Position numbers and translations under genes: made by a program. Positions 32,005 through 40,864 of a DNA stretch of 43,586 nt are shown in pieces (the first letter of the stretch is position 1; each line of letters opens with the position of its first letter). The notes below the pieces were generated by a model. The model searched no databases, was not told the origin of the DNA, and worked only from the letters and a program-made list of their open reading frames with translations. This DNA comes from DASZHJ01 sp035581425 (GTDB taxonomy: Bacteria; Pseudomonadota; Alphaproteobacteria; ATCC43930; CGMCC-115725): contig DATJVP010000083.1 in assembly GCA_035581425.1 (NCBI GenBank), positions 1 to 43,586 of the forward strand, in the 5' to 3' direction.

Positions 32005-32577
32005 GTGAACCGTCAAGAAAAGGCACGGCGCTTCGAACTCACGATCATGCCGCATCTCGATGCTGCCTATAACCTCGCACGCTGGCTGACGCGCAGCGAA
32101 AGCGACGCCGAAGACGTGGTCCAGGAGGCATGCCTCCGGGCCTTCAAGTATTTCGACGGCTTCGCCGGCGAGAGTCCCGCGGCTTGGCTGCTGGCGATCG
32201 TGCGCAACAGCACCTTCACCTGGCTCCGACGCAATCGCCCCGCGAGCGAGATCGTGGATAGCGACGCGATCGAGGAGCAGGACGCTGCGGGCGCCGGCGA
32301 GCCGCTGCTGAGCGCCGGCAGCCGGCAGCTCGCCTCGGATCCCGAATCCTCCCTCATCGCGCGGCGCGACGAGGAGCGCGTGCAGGCTCTGGTCTCGGCA
32401 CTCCCCGCCGAGTATCGCGAGGTGATCGTTCTGAGGGAGATCGAGGAACTCTCCTACCAGGAGATTGCAGGGATCGTCGGAGTTCCAATCGGCACGGTGA
32501 TGTCGCGTCTGTCGCGCGCGCGCAAGCGATTGCAGGATGCCTGGCGGGAGAAGATGCGCGCGGGAGAGCAAAGGTAG
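32005..32577 (+). CDS. ECF RNA polymerase sigma factor
   Basis: Extracytoplasmic-function sigma factor, about 190 residues. Region 2 is PHLDAAYNLARWLTRSESDA with DVVQEACLRAFKYFDGF and the -10 recognition segment AWLLAIVRNSTFTWLRR. Region 4 is ALPAEYREVIVLREIEELSY followed by EIAGIVGVPIGTVMSRLSRA. GTG 32005 is chosen for its GGAG site 6 bases upstream and normal family length. The frame is open from 31768, and ATG 31864 would add a Pro/Ala-rich 47-residue extension. The anti-sigma gene follows after 5 bases. A matching promoter lies at 31828-31856, suggesting autoregulation. Confidence 0.93.
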   Translation: MNRQEKARRFELTIMPHLDAAYNLARWLTRSESDAEDVVQEACLRAFKYFDGFAGESPAAWLLAIVRNSTFTWLRRNRPASEIVDSDAIEEQDAAGAGEPLLSAGSRQLASDPESSLIARRDEERVQALVSALPAEYREVIVLREIEELSYQEIAGIVGVPIGTVMSRLSRARKRLQDAWREKMRAGEQR

Positions 32578-32582
32578 GTCCC

Positions 32583-33362
32583 ATGAATTGCAGCGAGTGC
32601 CGAGCCCGGATCAGCCACTATCTCGACGGTGAACTCGCCGCCGAGGCGAAGGCCGATTTCGAGCGTCACCTCGAAGGCTGCGCCGAGTGCCGCGCCGAGC
32701 TCGCGGAGGCGCAGCGCATCTCCGCGGCACTCCGTGGAGGGCGCGCGCGCTATGCGGCGCCAGCGCATCTTCGCGCGCGTATCCGTTCGGAGATCGGGCA
32801 GAGTGAGCGCCCGTCGATCCTCGGCACTCTGCGTCTTCTCGGTGTCGGATGGAATCCTGTCGCGCTTGCGGCTTCCTTCCTCCTCGCGATCGTCGCGAGT
32901 GCGGGCCTGACGGCTTCCTATCTGGGCGGCGCGGACCATGAGGCGCTGCTTGCGCGCGACGTCGTGGCGGGCCAAATCCGCTCGCTGATGGCGTCGCACA
33001 TCACGGACATCGCCTCCTCCGACCAGCACAAGGTGAAGCCCTGGTTCAACGGCAAGCTCGACTTCTCGCCGCCGGTGGTCGATCTCGCCGCGGACGGCTT
33101 CCCGCTCGCAGGCGGACGTCTCGACTACATCGGCCATCAGAGCGTCGCGGCGCTGGTCTATCGCCGCCGCGACCACGTCATCAATCTCTTCATCTGGCCC
33201 GAGGACGGCGATAAGCCGCTCCGCTTCGAGAGCCAGCAGGGCTATAACCTCGCCTACTACAAGCATGGCGGGATGGAGTACTGGGCCGTCTCCGATCTCG
33301 GCCAGGCCGAACTCAAGGAATTCATGACCCACCTCATGAATGCAAAGGAATCCCCGGCCTGA
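32583..33362 (+). CDS. Zinc-finger (ZAS) membrane anti-sigma factor
   Basis: Inner-membrane anti-sigma factor of 259 residues. The cytoplasmic N-terminus carries the zf-HC2/ZAS motif His29-x3-Cys33-x2-Cys36 (HLEGCAEC) plus Cys3 and Cys6. One membrane segment follows at about 91-114 (VALAASFLLAIVASAGLTAS). A periplasmic domain of about 140 residues begins near VKPWFNGKLDFSPPV, with LAGGRLDYIGHQSVAALVYR and VINLFIWP. It should hold the adjacent sigma factor until a redox, metal or envelope signal releases it. It is coupled to the sigma gene. Confidence 0.93.
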   Translation: MNCSECRARISHYLDGELAAEAKADFERHLEGCAECRAELAEAQRISAALRGGRARYAAPAHLRARIRSEIGQSERPSILGTLRLLGVGWNPVALAASFLLAIVASAGLTASYLGGADHEALLARDVVAGQIRSLMASHITDIASSDQHKVKPWFNGKLDFSPPVVDLAADGFPLAGGRLDYIGHQSVAALVYRRRDHVINLFIWPEDGDKPLRFESQQGYNLAYYKHGGMEYWAVSDLGQAELKEFMTHLMNAKESPA

Positions 33363-33375
33363 GCCTCGCCGAGGC
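33363..33375 (+). terminator. Small stem after the anti-sigma gene
   Basis: GCCTCG-C-CGAGGC immediately follows the anti-sigma stop codon. It can form a 5-base stem with a 3-base loop (GCCTC-GCC-GAGGC). No T-run follows, so it is at best a weak terminator or stability element. Confidence 0.3.
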
Positions 33376-33447
33376 TTGGTGACAGCGATGCGGCCGCTTC
33401 CTTAGTATTGAGCCTGGCACCATCTCGACAGGCCCCAGGGAGGCACC

Positions 33448-34152
33448 ATGACGACGCCGACGCAGCGCGACCTCGACGCCCTCGCCGAATTCGACACACC
33501 GACCATTTGCAACGCGCTCGAAGTGGTGGCGCCGGAGCGTCGCGCGCATGGCTTCAACCGAAAGCCGCTCGTCTGCCCCTTTCCGGGACTGAAGCCGGTG
33601 GTGGCATTTGCGCGCACCGCGACGATCCGCTCGCGCGAGCCGCAACAGCGCAACGCCGTCGACGCCCGCGCTCTGCGCCTCGGCTATTATGAGTACATCG
33701 GCAGAAAACCGCTTCCGAGCCTCGCGGTGCTGCAGGACGTCGACGGTCCCGATGCGGGCTTCGGCGCCTTCTGGGGCGAGGTGCAGACCAATGTGCACAA
33801 GGCGCTGGGCTGCGTCGGCACGATCACTGACGGATCCGTCCGCGATATCGAGCAGATGGCGCCTGGCTTCTTTGTGCTCGCGGGCTCGATCATGCCGTCC
33901 CATGCCCACGTCCATCTCGTCGAGTTCGGCGGCACGGTCAGCGTCGCCGGAATGATCGTCTCGGACGGCGACCTCATTCATGCCGACCGGCACGGCGCCG
34001 TCGTCATTCCTCACGGTATCGTGAGCAAGATCCCCGAGGCGGCCTCGCTGATCGCCCGGAAGGAGAAAGTGCTGCTCGATGCGGCAAAGAGCCCAGGATT
34101 CGGCATGGCCCAACTTCGCGATGCCTTCCAGCGGATGGACGATATTCATTGA
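33448..34152 (+). CDS. RraA-family aldolase/decarboxylase
   Basis: RraA-like protein of 234 residues, from the family that includes 4-hydroxy-4-methyl-2-oxoglutarate aldolase/oxaloacetate decarboxylase. Key features are FDTPTICNALEVVAPERRA near the N-terminus, GAFWGEVQTNVHKALGCVG, and TDGSVRDIEQM with the substrate Arg-Asp pair. It is longer than E. coli RraA (about 160 residues), as is common in catabolic members. It has an AGGGAGG ribosome site. It lies upstream of a sugar-type ABC importer and an Ldh2-type dehydrogenase on the same strand, so a role in cleaving a keto-acid product of the imported compound is plausible. Confidence 0.87.
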   Translation: MTTPTQRDLDALAEFDTPTICNALEVVAPERRAHGFNRKPLVCPFPGLKPVVAFARTATIRSREPQQRNAVDARALRLGYYEYIGRKPLPSLAVLQDVDGPDAGFGAFWGEVQTNVHKALGCVGTITDGSVRDIEQMAPGFFVLAGSIMPSHAHVHLVEFGGTVSVAGMIVSDGDLIHADRHGAVVIPHGIVSKIPEAASLIARKEKVLLDAAKSPGFGMAQLRDAFQRMDDIH

Positions 34153-34412
34153 AAAGCTAGGATTTTCCGAAGGTCGCCCAGGACCGGCCGTGACGTGCGG
34201 CTTGTCACCGCCTCACGCCCCGCGCTATGTTTCCAAACTGAGGTTCCCCCATTCGCCGTCGGGGCTGAGCGGGGAATTGCCGGTAACCATGACAGCAAGA
34301 GGCTTGATGAAGGAATAGGCAGTCCCGGGAAGACGACAGAAGCGCGGTCCAAGCGCTCGGAAGCCCGACGGCTCAATCAATGCGCGCTAGCAGCAATCAG
34401 GGAGGTTGCGAC
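34153..34412. other. Control region of the sugar ABC importer
   Basis: A 260-base gap with no convincing gene. Small dyads are visible: GAAAA/TTTTC at 34152-34169, GTTT-CC-AAAC at 34229-34238 and AGCGC/GCGCT near 34344-34360. None is long enough to be a firm operator. An AGGGAGG ribosome site sits at its 3' end. The importer promoter is expected here. Confidence 0.4.
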
Positions 34413-35765
34413 ATGAAGCGTTCCAAGTTCACTCGGCGTCGGTTCCTGAAGACCACCGCCGCTGCGGCGACGGCCACTGTCGCCATGCCGTACATGCGGA
34501 CGGCCTACTCCGCGGGCAAGCTCACCATGGGCTTCTGGGACCATTGGGTTCCCGGCGCCAACGACACGATGAGCGCCATCGTCAAGGAGTGGGGCGAGAA
34601 GAACCACGTCGAGACGCAGATCGACTACATCACCTCCATCGGCGACAAGGACCTGCTCACTGCGAGCGCCGAGGCCCAGGCAAAGACCGGGCATGACATC
34701 ATGCAGCATCGCGCCTGGCAGATCACCGTGCACCGCGCGGTGTTGGAGCCGCTCAGCGGGGTGATCGACCAGCTCATAAAGGATCACGGCCCGATCGCGG
34801 GCGTCACCGAATACCTCGCGAAGTTCGACGGGCAATGGAAGGGCGTTCCCACCATCGTCGGCAGCCAAGTGAAGCCCTGCTGCTCGCGCATCGACCTTTA
34901 CAAGAAATACTGCGACCTCGACGTGACCGAGATTTTCCCGGGCCCTGGCAAGCCGCGCGACCAAGCGAAGGTCGATAGCTGGACCTGGGATCTCTATCTC
35001 GCGACGGCGAAGAAGCTCAAGGCCGGCGGATTCCCGATTGGACTGCCCCTCGGCCAGACCAGCGACGCCATCGACTGGGTGGGTGCACTCTTCCACTCCT
35101 ACGGCTCGGTCTTCGTGGACGAGAAGGACAACATCAAGGTCAACTCGCCGGAAACCCGCGCCGCACTCGAGATGGGCGTGCAGCTCGCGAACGAGAATCC
35201 GCCCGACGTCTACGCTTGGGACGATGCCGGCAACAACCGCTGGCTCATTTCCGGCAAGGGCTCGAGCATCATGAACCCGCCGAGCGCCTGGTCGGTCGCC
35301 AAGCGCGACAACATCGAGGTCGCAAAGCAGTGCTGGACGCATGATGCGCCGAAGGGCCCGAAGGGCCGCTTCGCGCCCTACCTGCCCTTCTTCTACGGCG
35401 TCTGGAGCTTCGGCAAGAACAAGACCGCTGCGGCCGAACTCGTCCACCACATCGTCGACAAGCCGCAGGCAAAGCGGCTGGTGGCGGCCTCGATCGGCTA
35501 CGATCTGCCGGCATTCAAGAGCTACTACGACTTCGATACTTGGGAAAAGGTCGAGCCGCCGCTCGGCACCGTCTACAACTACCCGCCCCGCGGCGACGAG
35601 CAGAGCCGGATGACCGGCGCGCCGGCGCGTCCGGACGTCGCGGCGCAAATCTACAATCAATCCGTCCACACGATCATGATCGCCAAGATCGCGCAGGGTA
35701 AGGAGAAGATGGACGACGTGATCAAGTGGGCTGAGAAGGAATGCGAGGGCTACCTCCGTTCCTGA
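34413..35765 (+). CDS. Sugar-type ABC transporter substrate-binding protein (Tat signal)
   Basis: Periplasmic binding protein of the extracellular solute-binding family 1, 450 residues. It has a twin-arginine signal (TRRRFLKTTAAAATATVAMP) and a mature start near AGKLTMGFWDHWVPG. Later features are YLAKFDGQWKGVPTIVGSQV, a WDLYLATAKKLKAGG region and IMNPPSAWSVAKRDN. Three cysteines lie close together in KPCCSRIDLYKKYCDLD, unusual for a periplasmic sugar binder. Tat export suggests folding before export. ATG 34413 has an AGGGAGG site. A strong hairpin separates it from the permease genes. Confidence 0.92.
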   Translation: MKRSKFTRRRFLKTTAAAATATVAMPYMRTAYSAGKLTMGFWDHWVPGANDTMSAIVKEWGEKNHVETQIDYITSIGDKDLLTASAEAQAKTGHDIMQHRAWQITVHRAVLEPLSGVIDQLIKDHGPIAGVTEYLAKFDGQWKGVPTIVGSQVKPCCSRIDLYKKYCDLDVTEIFPGPGKPRDQAKVDSWTWDLYLATAKKLKAGGFPIGLPLGQTSDAIDWVGALFHSYGSVFVDEKDNIKVNSPETRAALEMGVQLANENPPDVYAWDDAGNNRWLISGKGSSIMNPPSAWSVAKRDNIEVAKQCWTHDAPKGPKGRFAPYLPFFYGVWSFGKNKTAAAELVHHIVDKPQAKRLVAASIGYDLPAFKSYYDFDTWEKVEPPLGTVYNYPPRGDEQSRMTGAPARPDVAAQIYNQSVHTIMIAKIAQGKEKMDDVIKWAEKECEGYLRS

Positions 35766-35802
35766 GCCGATTGGTTGTGTGGCGATTTGACGTGCATGTC
35801 TG

Positions 35803-35842
35803 GATGCGGCGCATGGGACGACGGCCACCCATGCGCCGCGTC
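35803..35842 (+). repeat. Strong hairpin between binding-protein and permease genes
   Basis: GCGGCGCATGGG (35806-35817) and CCCATGCGCCGC (35828-35839) are perfect 12-base arms around a 10-base loop. Three further pairs outward (one G-U) extend the stem to 15. It lies 40-80 bases after the binding-protein stop. As in malE-malF, such hairpins stabilise the upstream message and lower permease expression. No T-run is present. Confidence 0.7.
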
Positions 35843-35879
35843 GCACTTCGACCACGCCTGAACCGGGAGTAAGGACGCC

Positions 35880-36833
35880 ATGGTAGATACGACACCCCGC
35901 GGCCTCGCTGCTGCAACCGCGAGCGGACGCGCGGACGCGTCCCGTTCCGGCACGTCGAGCCTCAAGCGACTGACGCGCCGGCGCTCGACGACGGCGTTCC
36001 TATTCGCGACGCCACTCCTCCTCGTCGTCGGCGGGCTCATCCTCTACCCCGGCCTCTATGCCGTCTACCTCTCGATGCTGAACAAGGCGCAGACCAAATT
36101 CATCTGGTTTGGCAACTACGCCTTCCTGTTCACGCGCGACAGTTTCTGGATGGTGGTGCAGCAGTCCGTGATCTTCGCGGTCACGGCCGTCTTCTTCAAA
36201 GCGCTCATCGGCGTCATTACCGCCCATCTCGTGAACAACCTTCCCGGCAAGGGCCAGCGCAAGTGGCGCGGCATGCTGCTGGTGCCCTGGGTCATTCCGC
36301 TGTCGCTGAGCACGCTCGGCTGGTGGTGGATGTTCGACCCCACCTACAGCGCCTTCAACTGGGCCTTCGCGCAAGTGGGCGGGCCGCATATCTCCTTCCT
36401 CAGCGAGCCCAATTGGGCGCGCTTCTGCACGATCCTCGTCAACGTCTGGTACGGATCGCCGTTTTTCCTGATCATGTATCTCGCCGCGCTCAAGTCGGTG
36501 CCCGGCGAACTCTATGAAGCTGCCTCGATCGACGGCGCGAGTGCTTGGCAAAAGCTCATCCACGTTACGCTGCCGATGATGCGCAATATCATCTCGATCA
36601 CGGTCCTGTTCTCGCTCATCGTTACCTTCGCCAATTACGACATCGTCCGAGTGCTGACCGCGGGCGGTCCGCGCGACACGACGCACGTCTTCGCGACCTG
36701 GGCGTTCCTCAACGGCATCCAGGTCGGAGACATCCCGCTGGGATCGTCGATCTCGCTCTTCATGCTGCCAATCCTCGCGATCTCCGCGGTGTTCATTCTC
36801 CGGGGCGTGCGCAGGCGTGGGAGGGAAATCTAA
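35880..36833 (+). CDS. Sugar ABC transporter permease (MalF/UgpA type)
   Basis: Inner-membrane permease of 317 residues with six expected membrane segments after a 35-residue hydrophilic, Ser/Thr/Arg-rich N-terminus. The first segment is FLFATPLLLVVGGLILYPGL. The cytoplasmic EAA loop reads ELYEAASIDGASAWQKLIHV, followed by the coupling proline LPMM. ATG 35880 has a GGGAG site. Its TAA stop overlaps the next ATG (TAATG). Confidence 0.93.
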   Translation: MVDTTPRGLAAATASGRADASRSGTSSLKRLTRRRSTTAFLFATPLLLVVGGLILYPGLYAVYLSMLNKAQTKFIWFGNYAFLFTRDSFWMVVQQSVIFAVTAVFFKALIGVITAHLVNNLPGKGQRKWRGMLLVPWVIPLSLSTLGWWWMFDPTYSAFNWAFAQVGGPHISFLSEPNWARFCTILVNVWYGSPFFLIMYLAALKSVPGELYEAASIDGASAWQKLIHVTLPMMRNIISITVLFSLIVTFANYDIVRVLTAGGPRDTTHVFATWAFLNGIQVGDIPLGSSISLFMLPILAISAVFILRGVRRRGREI

Positions 36834-37828
36834 TGTCCGCCACCGCAACCGTCGACGCGCCGCGCCGCGTCGTCAGTGGCAGCATCAAGCGCAACCGGCG
36901 CTGGGCGCTCTATTGGTCCTATTTCTTCTTGATCCTGTTCGCGATCTTCTTCCTGGTTCCGCCTTATTACCAGCTCGTCACCGCGACGAAGACCAGCGAT
37001 CAAATCTCCAATCAGAACACGAACCCATGGCTGCCGGCGCTCACATTGAGCGCCGAGGGTCTCAACCCCGGCGGCGAGAACGCCAACAAGGCTAGCCTCG
37101 CGGTGAAGGCGGGCGTCCAGGACTCGTGGATGCCGGCGGCGCTCGAGGGCATATGGGCTAACGTCAAGCAGCTCATGACCACGACGGATTTTCCGATCTA
37201 TTTCCGGAACACCGCGATCGTCACGGTCCTCGTCGTCATTATCACGATGCTTATCGCCGTACCGGCGGCCTTCTCGCTGGGCCGGATGAAATTCTGGGGG
37301 TCTGGCCTGCTCGCGACCGGCGTGTTCCTGACCTATCTCGTCCCGGATTCGCTGCTGTTCATCCCGCTCTTCAAGGTCGTCGGCGGACTTGGCCTGCTCG
37401 ATTCCTATTGGGGGCTCGTGCTGGTCTATCCGACCCTCTCGGTCCCGTTCGCGACTTGGATCATGATCGGCTACTTCCAGAGCATCCCGAAGGAACTCGA
37501 CGAGGCCGCACTCATCGACGGCGCCAACTACCTGCAGATGCTCTTCAAGATCTTCATCCCCGTCGCGTTGCCCGGCGTGATCGCCGCCACCATCTTCGCC
37601 TTCACGGTCTCCTGGGCCGCCTTCGTCTATCCGATGGCGTTCATCTACAGCTCCGATCAGCTCGTGCTGACGGCAGGCACCATCACCAGCCTCGTCAAAG
37701 CCGACGTCTATCAATGGGGCATGATCATGACCGCGGCGCTGCTTGCGGCGGCACCGCCCCTGATCATCTACGCCTTCCTCATGGACTACTACATCGCCGG
37801 CCTCACCGCCGGTGCAACGAAGGGCTGA
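36833..37828 (+). CDS. Sugar ABC transporter permease (MalG/UgpE type)
   Basis: Second permease, 331 residues. The EAA loop is ELDEAALIDGANYLQMLFKI, followed by FIPVALPG. After the first membrane segment there is a long periplasmic loop (about residues 50-120, from KTSDQISNQNTNPWLP to TTTDFPIYFRN), larger than the usual MalG loop. It could contact the binding protein. The start overlaps the previous stop. The frame is open upstream to 36545 but that is the shadow of the first permease. Confidence 0.93.
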   Translation: MSATATVDAPRRVVSGSIKRNRRWALYWSYFFLILFAIFFLVPPYYQLVTATKTSDQISNQNTNPWLPALTLSAEGLNPGGENANKASLAVKAGVQDSWMPAALEGIWANVKQLMTTTDFPIYFRNTAIVTVLVVIITMLIAVPAAFSLGRMKFWGSGLLATGVFLTYLVPDSLLFIPLFKVVGGLGLLDSYWGLVLVYPTLSVPFATWIMIGYFQSIPKELDEAALIDGANYLQMLFKIFIPVALPGVIAATIFAFTVSWAAFVYPMAFIYSSDQLVLTAGTITSLVKADVYQWGMIMTAALLAAAPPLIIYAFLMDYYIAGLTAGATKG

Positions 37829-37848
37829 TCACCGGGAGACTTCACAGC

Positions 37849-38949
<1,101 letters not shown>

Positions 38950-38995
38950 CGGGCCTCCCGCCGCCGCGGCCTTTACGCCGCATCGGAGTCACGCA

Positions 38996-40084
38996 ATGAT
39001 GATCAAATCGGACGCGCTCGAGCGCCTGGTTGCGGCCATCTTTCGCGCCGAAGGCTGCTCGGAGGCCGAGAGCGCCTCGATCGCGCGCCACCTCGTTAGC
39101 TCGAACCTCGCGGGGCACGATAGCCACGGCGTCATCCGCGTGCCCCGCTATGTCGCGATCCTCCGCGACGGGCTCGTGGTCAAGGATCGGAAGATCGAAG
39201 TCGTGACCGAGAACGACGCCATGGCCGTGCTCGACGGCGGCAACGGCTTCGGACAGAGCATCGGCGAGCAGGCCGTCGCCTTCGGCCTCGCCAAAGCCAA
39301 GAAGAGCGGGATCGCGATCGTGGCCCTCCGCAATTCCGCGCATATCGGCCGGATCGGCGGTTGGGCGGAGATCGCGGCCGAAGCGGGCTACGTCTCCATC
39401 CATTTCGTCAACGTCGCAGGCAGTATGCTCGTTGCGCCCTTCGGCGGCGTCGACCGGCGGATGTCGACGGCGCCCTTTTGCGTGGGCGTCCCCCGCGCAG
39501 GCGAGCCCCCCATGATCCTCGACTTCGCGACCTCGCTCGTCGCGGAGGGCAAGGTTCTCGTTGCCTCGAACGGCGGCAAGAAGCTGCCGGAGGGTGCCCT
39601 CATCGACCCCGATGGCCGGCTCTCGACCGACCCGCAGACACTCTACGGGCCGATCGCGGGCCCGGGGCCGCGCAACTACCGCGCGGGCAAGGGTTCAATC
39701 CGCGCGATGGGTGAGCACAAGGGCTCAGGCCTCGCTTTCATGTGCGAGATACTCGGCGGAGCGCTCACCGGGGGTGGCTGCGCCGGACCAGAGGAGCGTC
39801 AGCGTATCGCCAACGGCATGCTCTCGATCTACATGTCGCCCGCGACCTTCGGCTCTGCCGACGGCTTCGCGGCGATGACCCGCGAATATGTCGAGTTCTT
39901 CAAGAGCTCGCGTCCCGCCTCCCCTGGCGGCGAGGTGCTGACACCCGGCGAACCCGAGCTGCGCTACCGCGAAAAGCGCCTCAAAGAGGGCGTCCCCCTC
40001 GAGGAGGAGACGTGGCAAGCGCTCCGCAAGACCGCGCTCGCCGCGGGCCTCGGAGACAATTCGATCGCCGAGATCGTGGGCTAG
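38996..40084 (+). CDS. Malate/L-lactate dehydrogenase family (Ldh2-type) oxidoreductase
   Basis: NAD(P)-dependent dehydrogenase of the Ldh2/MDH family, not Rossmann-type, 362 residues. Family motifs are GHDSHGVIRVPRYVAIL (active-site His), NSAHIGRIGGWAEIAAE, FVNVAGSMLVAPFGG and GEHKGSGLAFMCEILGGAL. Relatives reduce 2-oxo acids or sugar-acid intermediates such as ureidoglycolate, malate or keto-sugar acids. It follows the ABC ATPase by 46 bases and is probably co-transcribed. Its stop overlaps the convergent gene: CTAG at 40081-40084 reads TAG on both strands. Confidence 0.92.
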   Translation: MMIKSDALERLVAAIFRAEGCSEAESASIARHLVSSNLAGHDSHGVIRVPRYVAILRDGLVVKDRKIEVVTENDAMAVLDGGNGFGQSIGEQAVAFGLAKAKKSGIAIVALRNSAHIGRIGGWAEIAAEAGYVSIHFVNVAGSMLVAPFGGVDRRMSTAPFCVGVPRAGEPPMILDFATSLVAEGKVLVASNGGKKLPEGALIDPDGRLSTDPQTLYGPIAGPGPRNYRAGKGSIRAMGEHKGSGLAFMCEILGGALTGGGCAGPEERQRIANGMLSIYMSPATFGSADGFAAMTREYVEFFKSSRPASPGGEVLTPGEPELRYREKRLKEGVPLEEETWQALRKTALAAGLGDNSIAEIVG

Positions 40085-40824
40085 TTCCGAGCGGCGTAGT
40101 CGCGGTGCTCTGCCGGCGCCATGGAAATCTCCTGCACGAGCTTCTGCACCATTGCCTGCGCGAAGGAGTGGAAATCCTCGATCTGCAGCACGAAGGAGCC
40201 AGGACCGCCCATGACGTTCTCGCGGTAATAGTTGGGGAGCCCGCCCGGCGGCTGCGTGTGCGCGAGATAGCCGAAATTCGGATTGAGATTGATGATGGCG
40301 AGGCCGTTGATGACGATGCCGCGGGCGAGCGCGTCGTCGCGAGCCTCGGTGATGGGACGGCCGGAGTTGTTGGTGCCGTCGCCGGAGACGTCGATGATGC
40401 GCCGCGTGCTCGCCATGCCGGAGGCTTCGAGCCGCTTCACCGAGAAGTCGATGCCTTCGCTGATCGAGGTGCGCCCGACGAAGGAGCGCGGCGCCTTCAG
40501 GATCTGGTCCGCCACGACAGCGGCGCCCTCCTCGTCTCGGATCACCGACCAATCGAGGACGACGTTCTGCTCGCCGCTCCCCGACCATTCGACGAAGGAG
40601 ATCGCGATGGCGCCGATCGGGCCCGAGCGTATGGCCCGCAGCACTTCAGGGCTTTGCAGCGCCGTGGCGATGCCCTCGCGCTGCAGCTTGAACTCGTCGT
40701 TGTCGATGCTGCGGGAGACGTCCGCGGCGAGAACTAGCTGAACGTCGACCGTTTCGGCCCCAGCGGTGCCGACACAAAGCAGAAGCGCCAGAGCGCCCGA
40801 CAGGATAGCGATCGCAACGCGCAT
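40081..40824 (-). CDS. Secreted DUF1194 (vWA-like) protein
   Basis: Exported protein of 247 residues with a Sec signal peptide (about 1-23, ending TAGAE). The body matches DUF1194, a von Willebrand A-like domain. A MIDAS-type DVSRS is at 35-39 (LVLAADVSRSID), with VGRTSISEGIDFSVKRL and IIDVSGDGTNN following. Such domains bind metal and other proteins, but the role of this family is unknown. It is a single gene, convergent with the Ldh2-type gene and sharing its stop-codon palindrome. Confidence 0.9.
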   Translation of the reverse strand: MRVAIAILSGALALLLCVGTAGAETVDVQLVLAADVSRSIDNDEFKLQREGIATALQSPEVLRAIRSGPIGAIAISFVEWSGSGEQNVVLDWSVIRDEEGAAVVADQILKAPRSFVGRTSISEGIDFSVKRLEASGMASTRRIIDVSGDGTNNSGRPITEARDDALARGIVINGLAIINLNPNFGYLAHTQPPGGLPNYYRENVMGGPGSFVLQIEDFHSFAQAMVQKLVQEISMAPAEHRDYAARN

Positions 40825-40864
40825 CGCTGCCTCCCGATCGATTCGTGGCGGCCCTTCGGCGCCC

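Noticed and set aside
34300..34345. GGAATA followed by a possible -10 before the sugar importer
   Set aside because: The -35 core matches the ECF promoters, but the sequence 17 bases on is GACAGA, which does not fit GTNNTA.
34377..35855. 492-codon minus-strand open frame
   Set aside because: Mirror of the sugar-binding protein gene, with no domain, and the sense protein has a clear Tat signal and family motifs.
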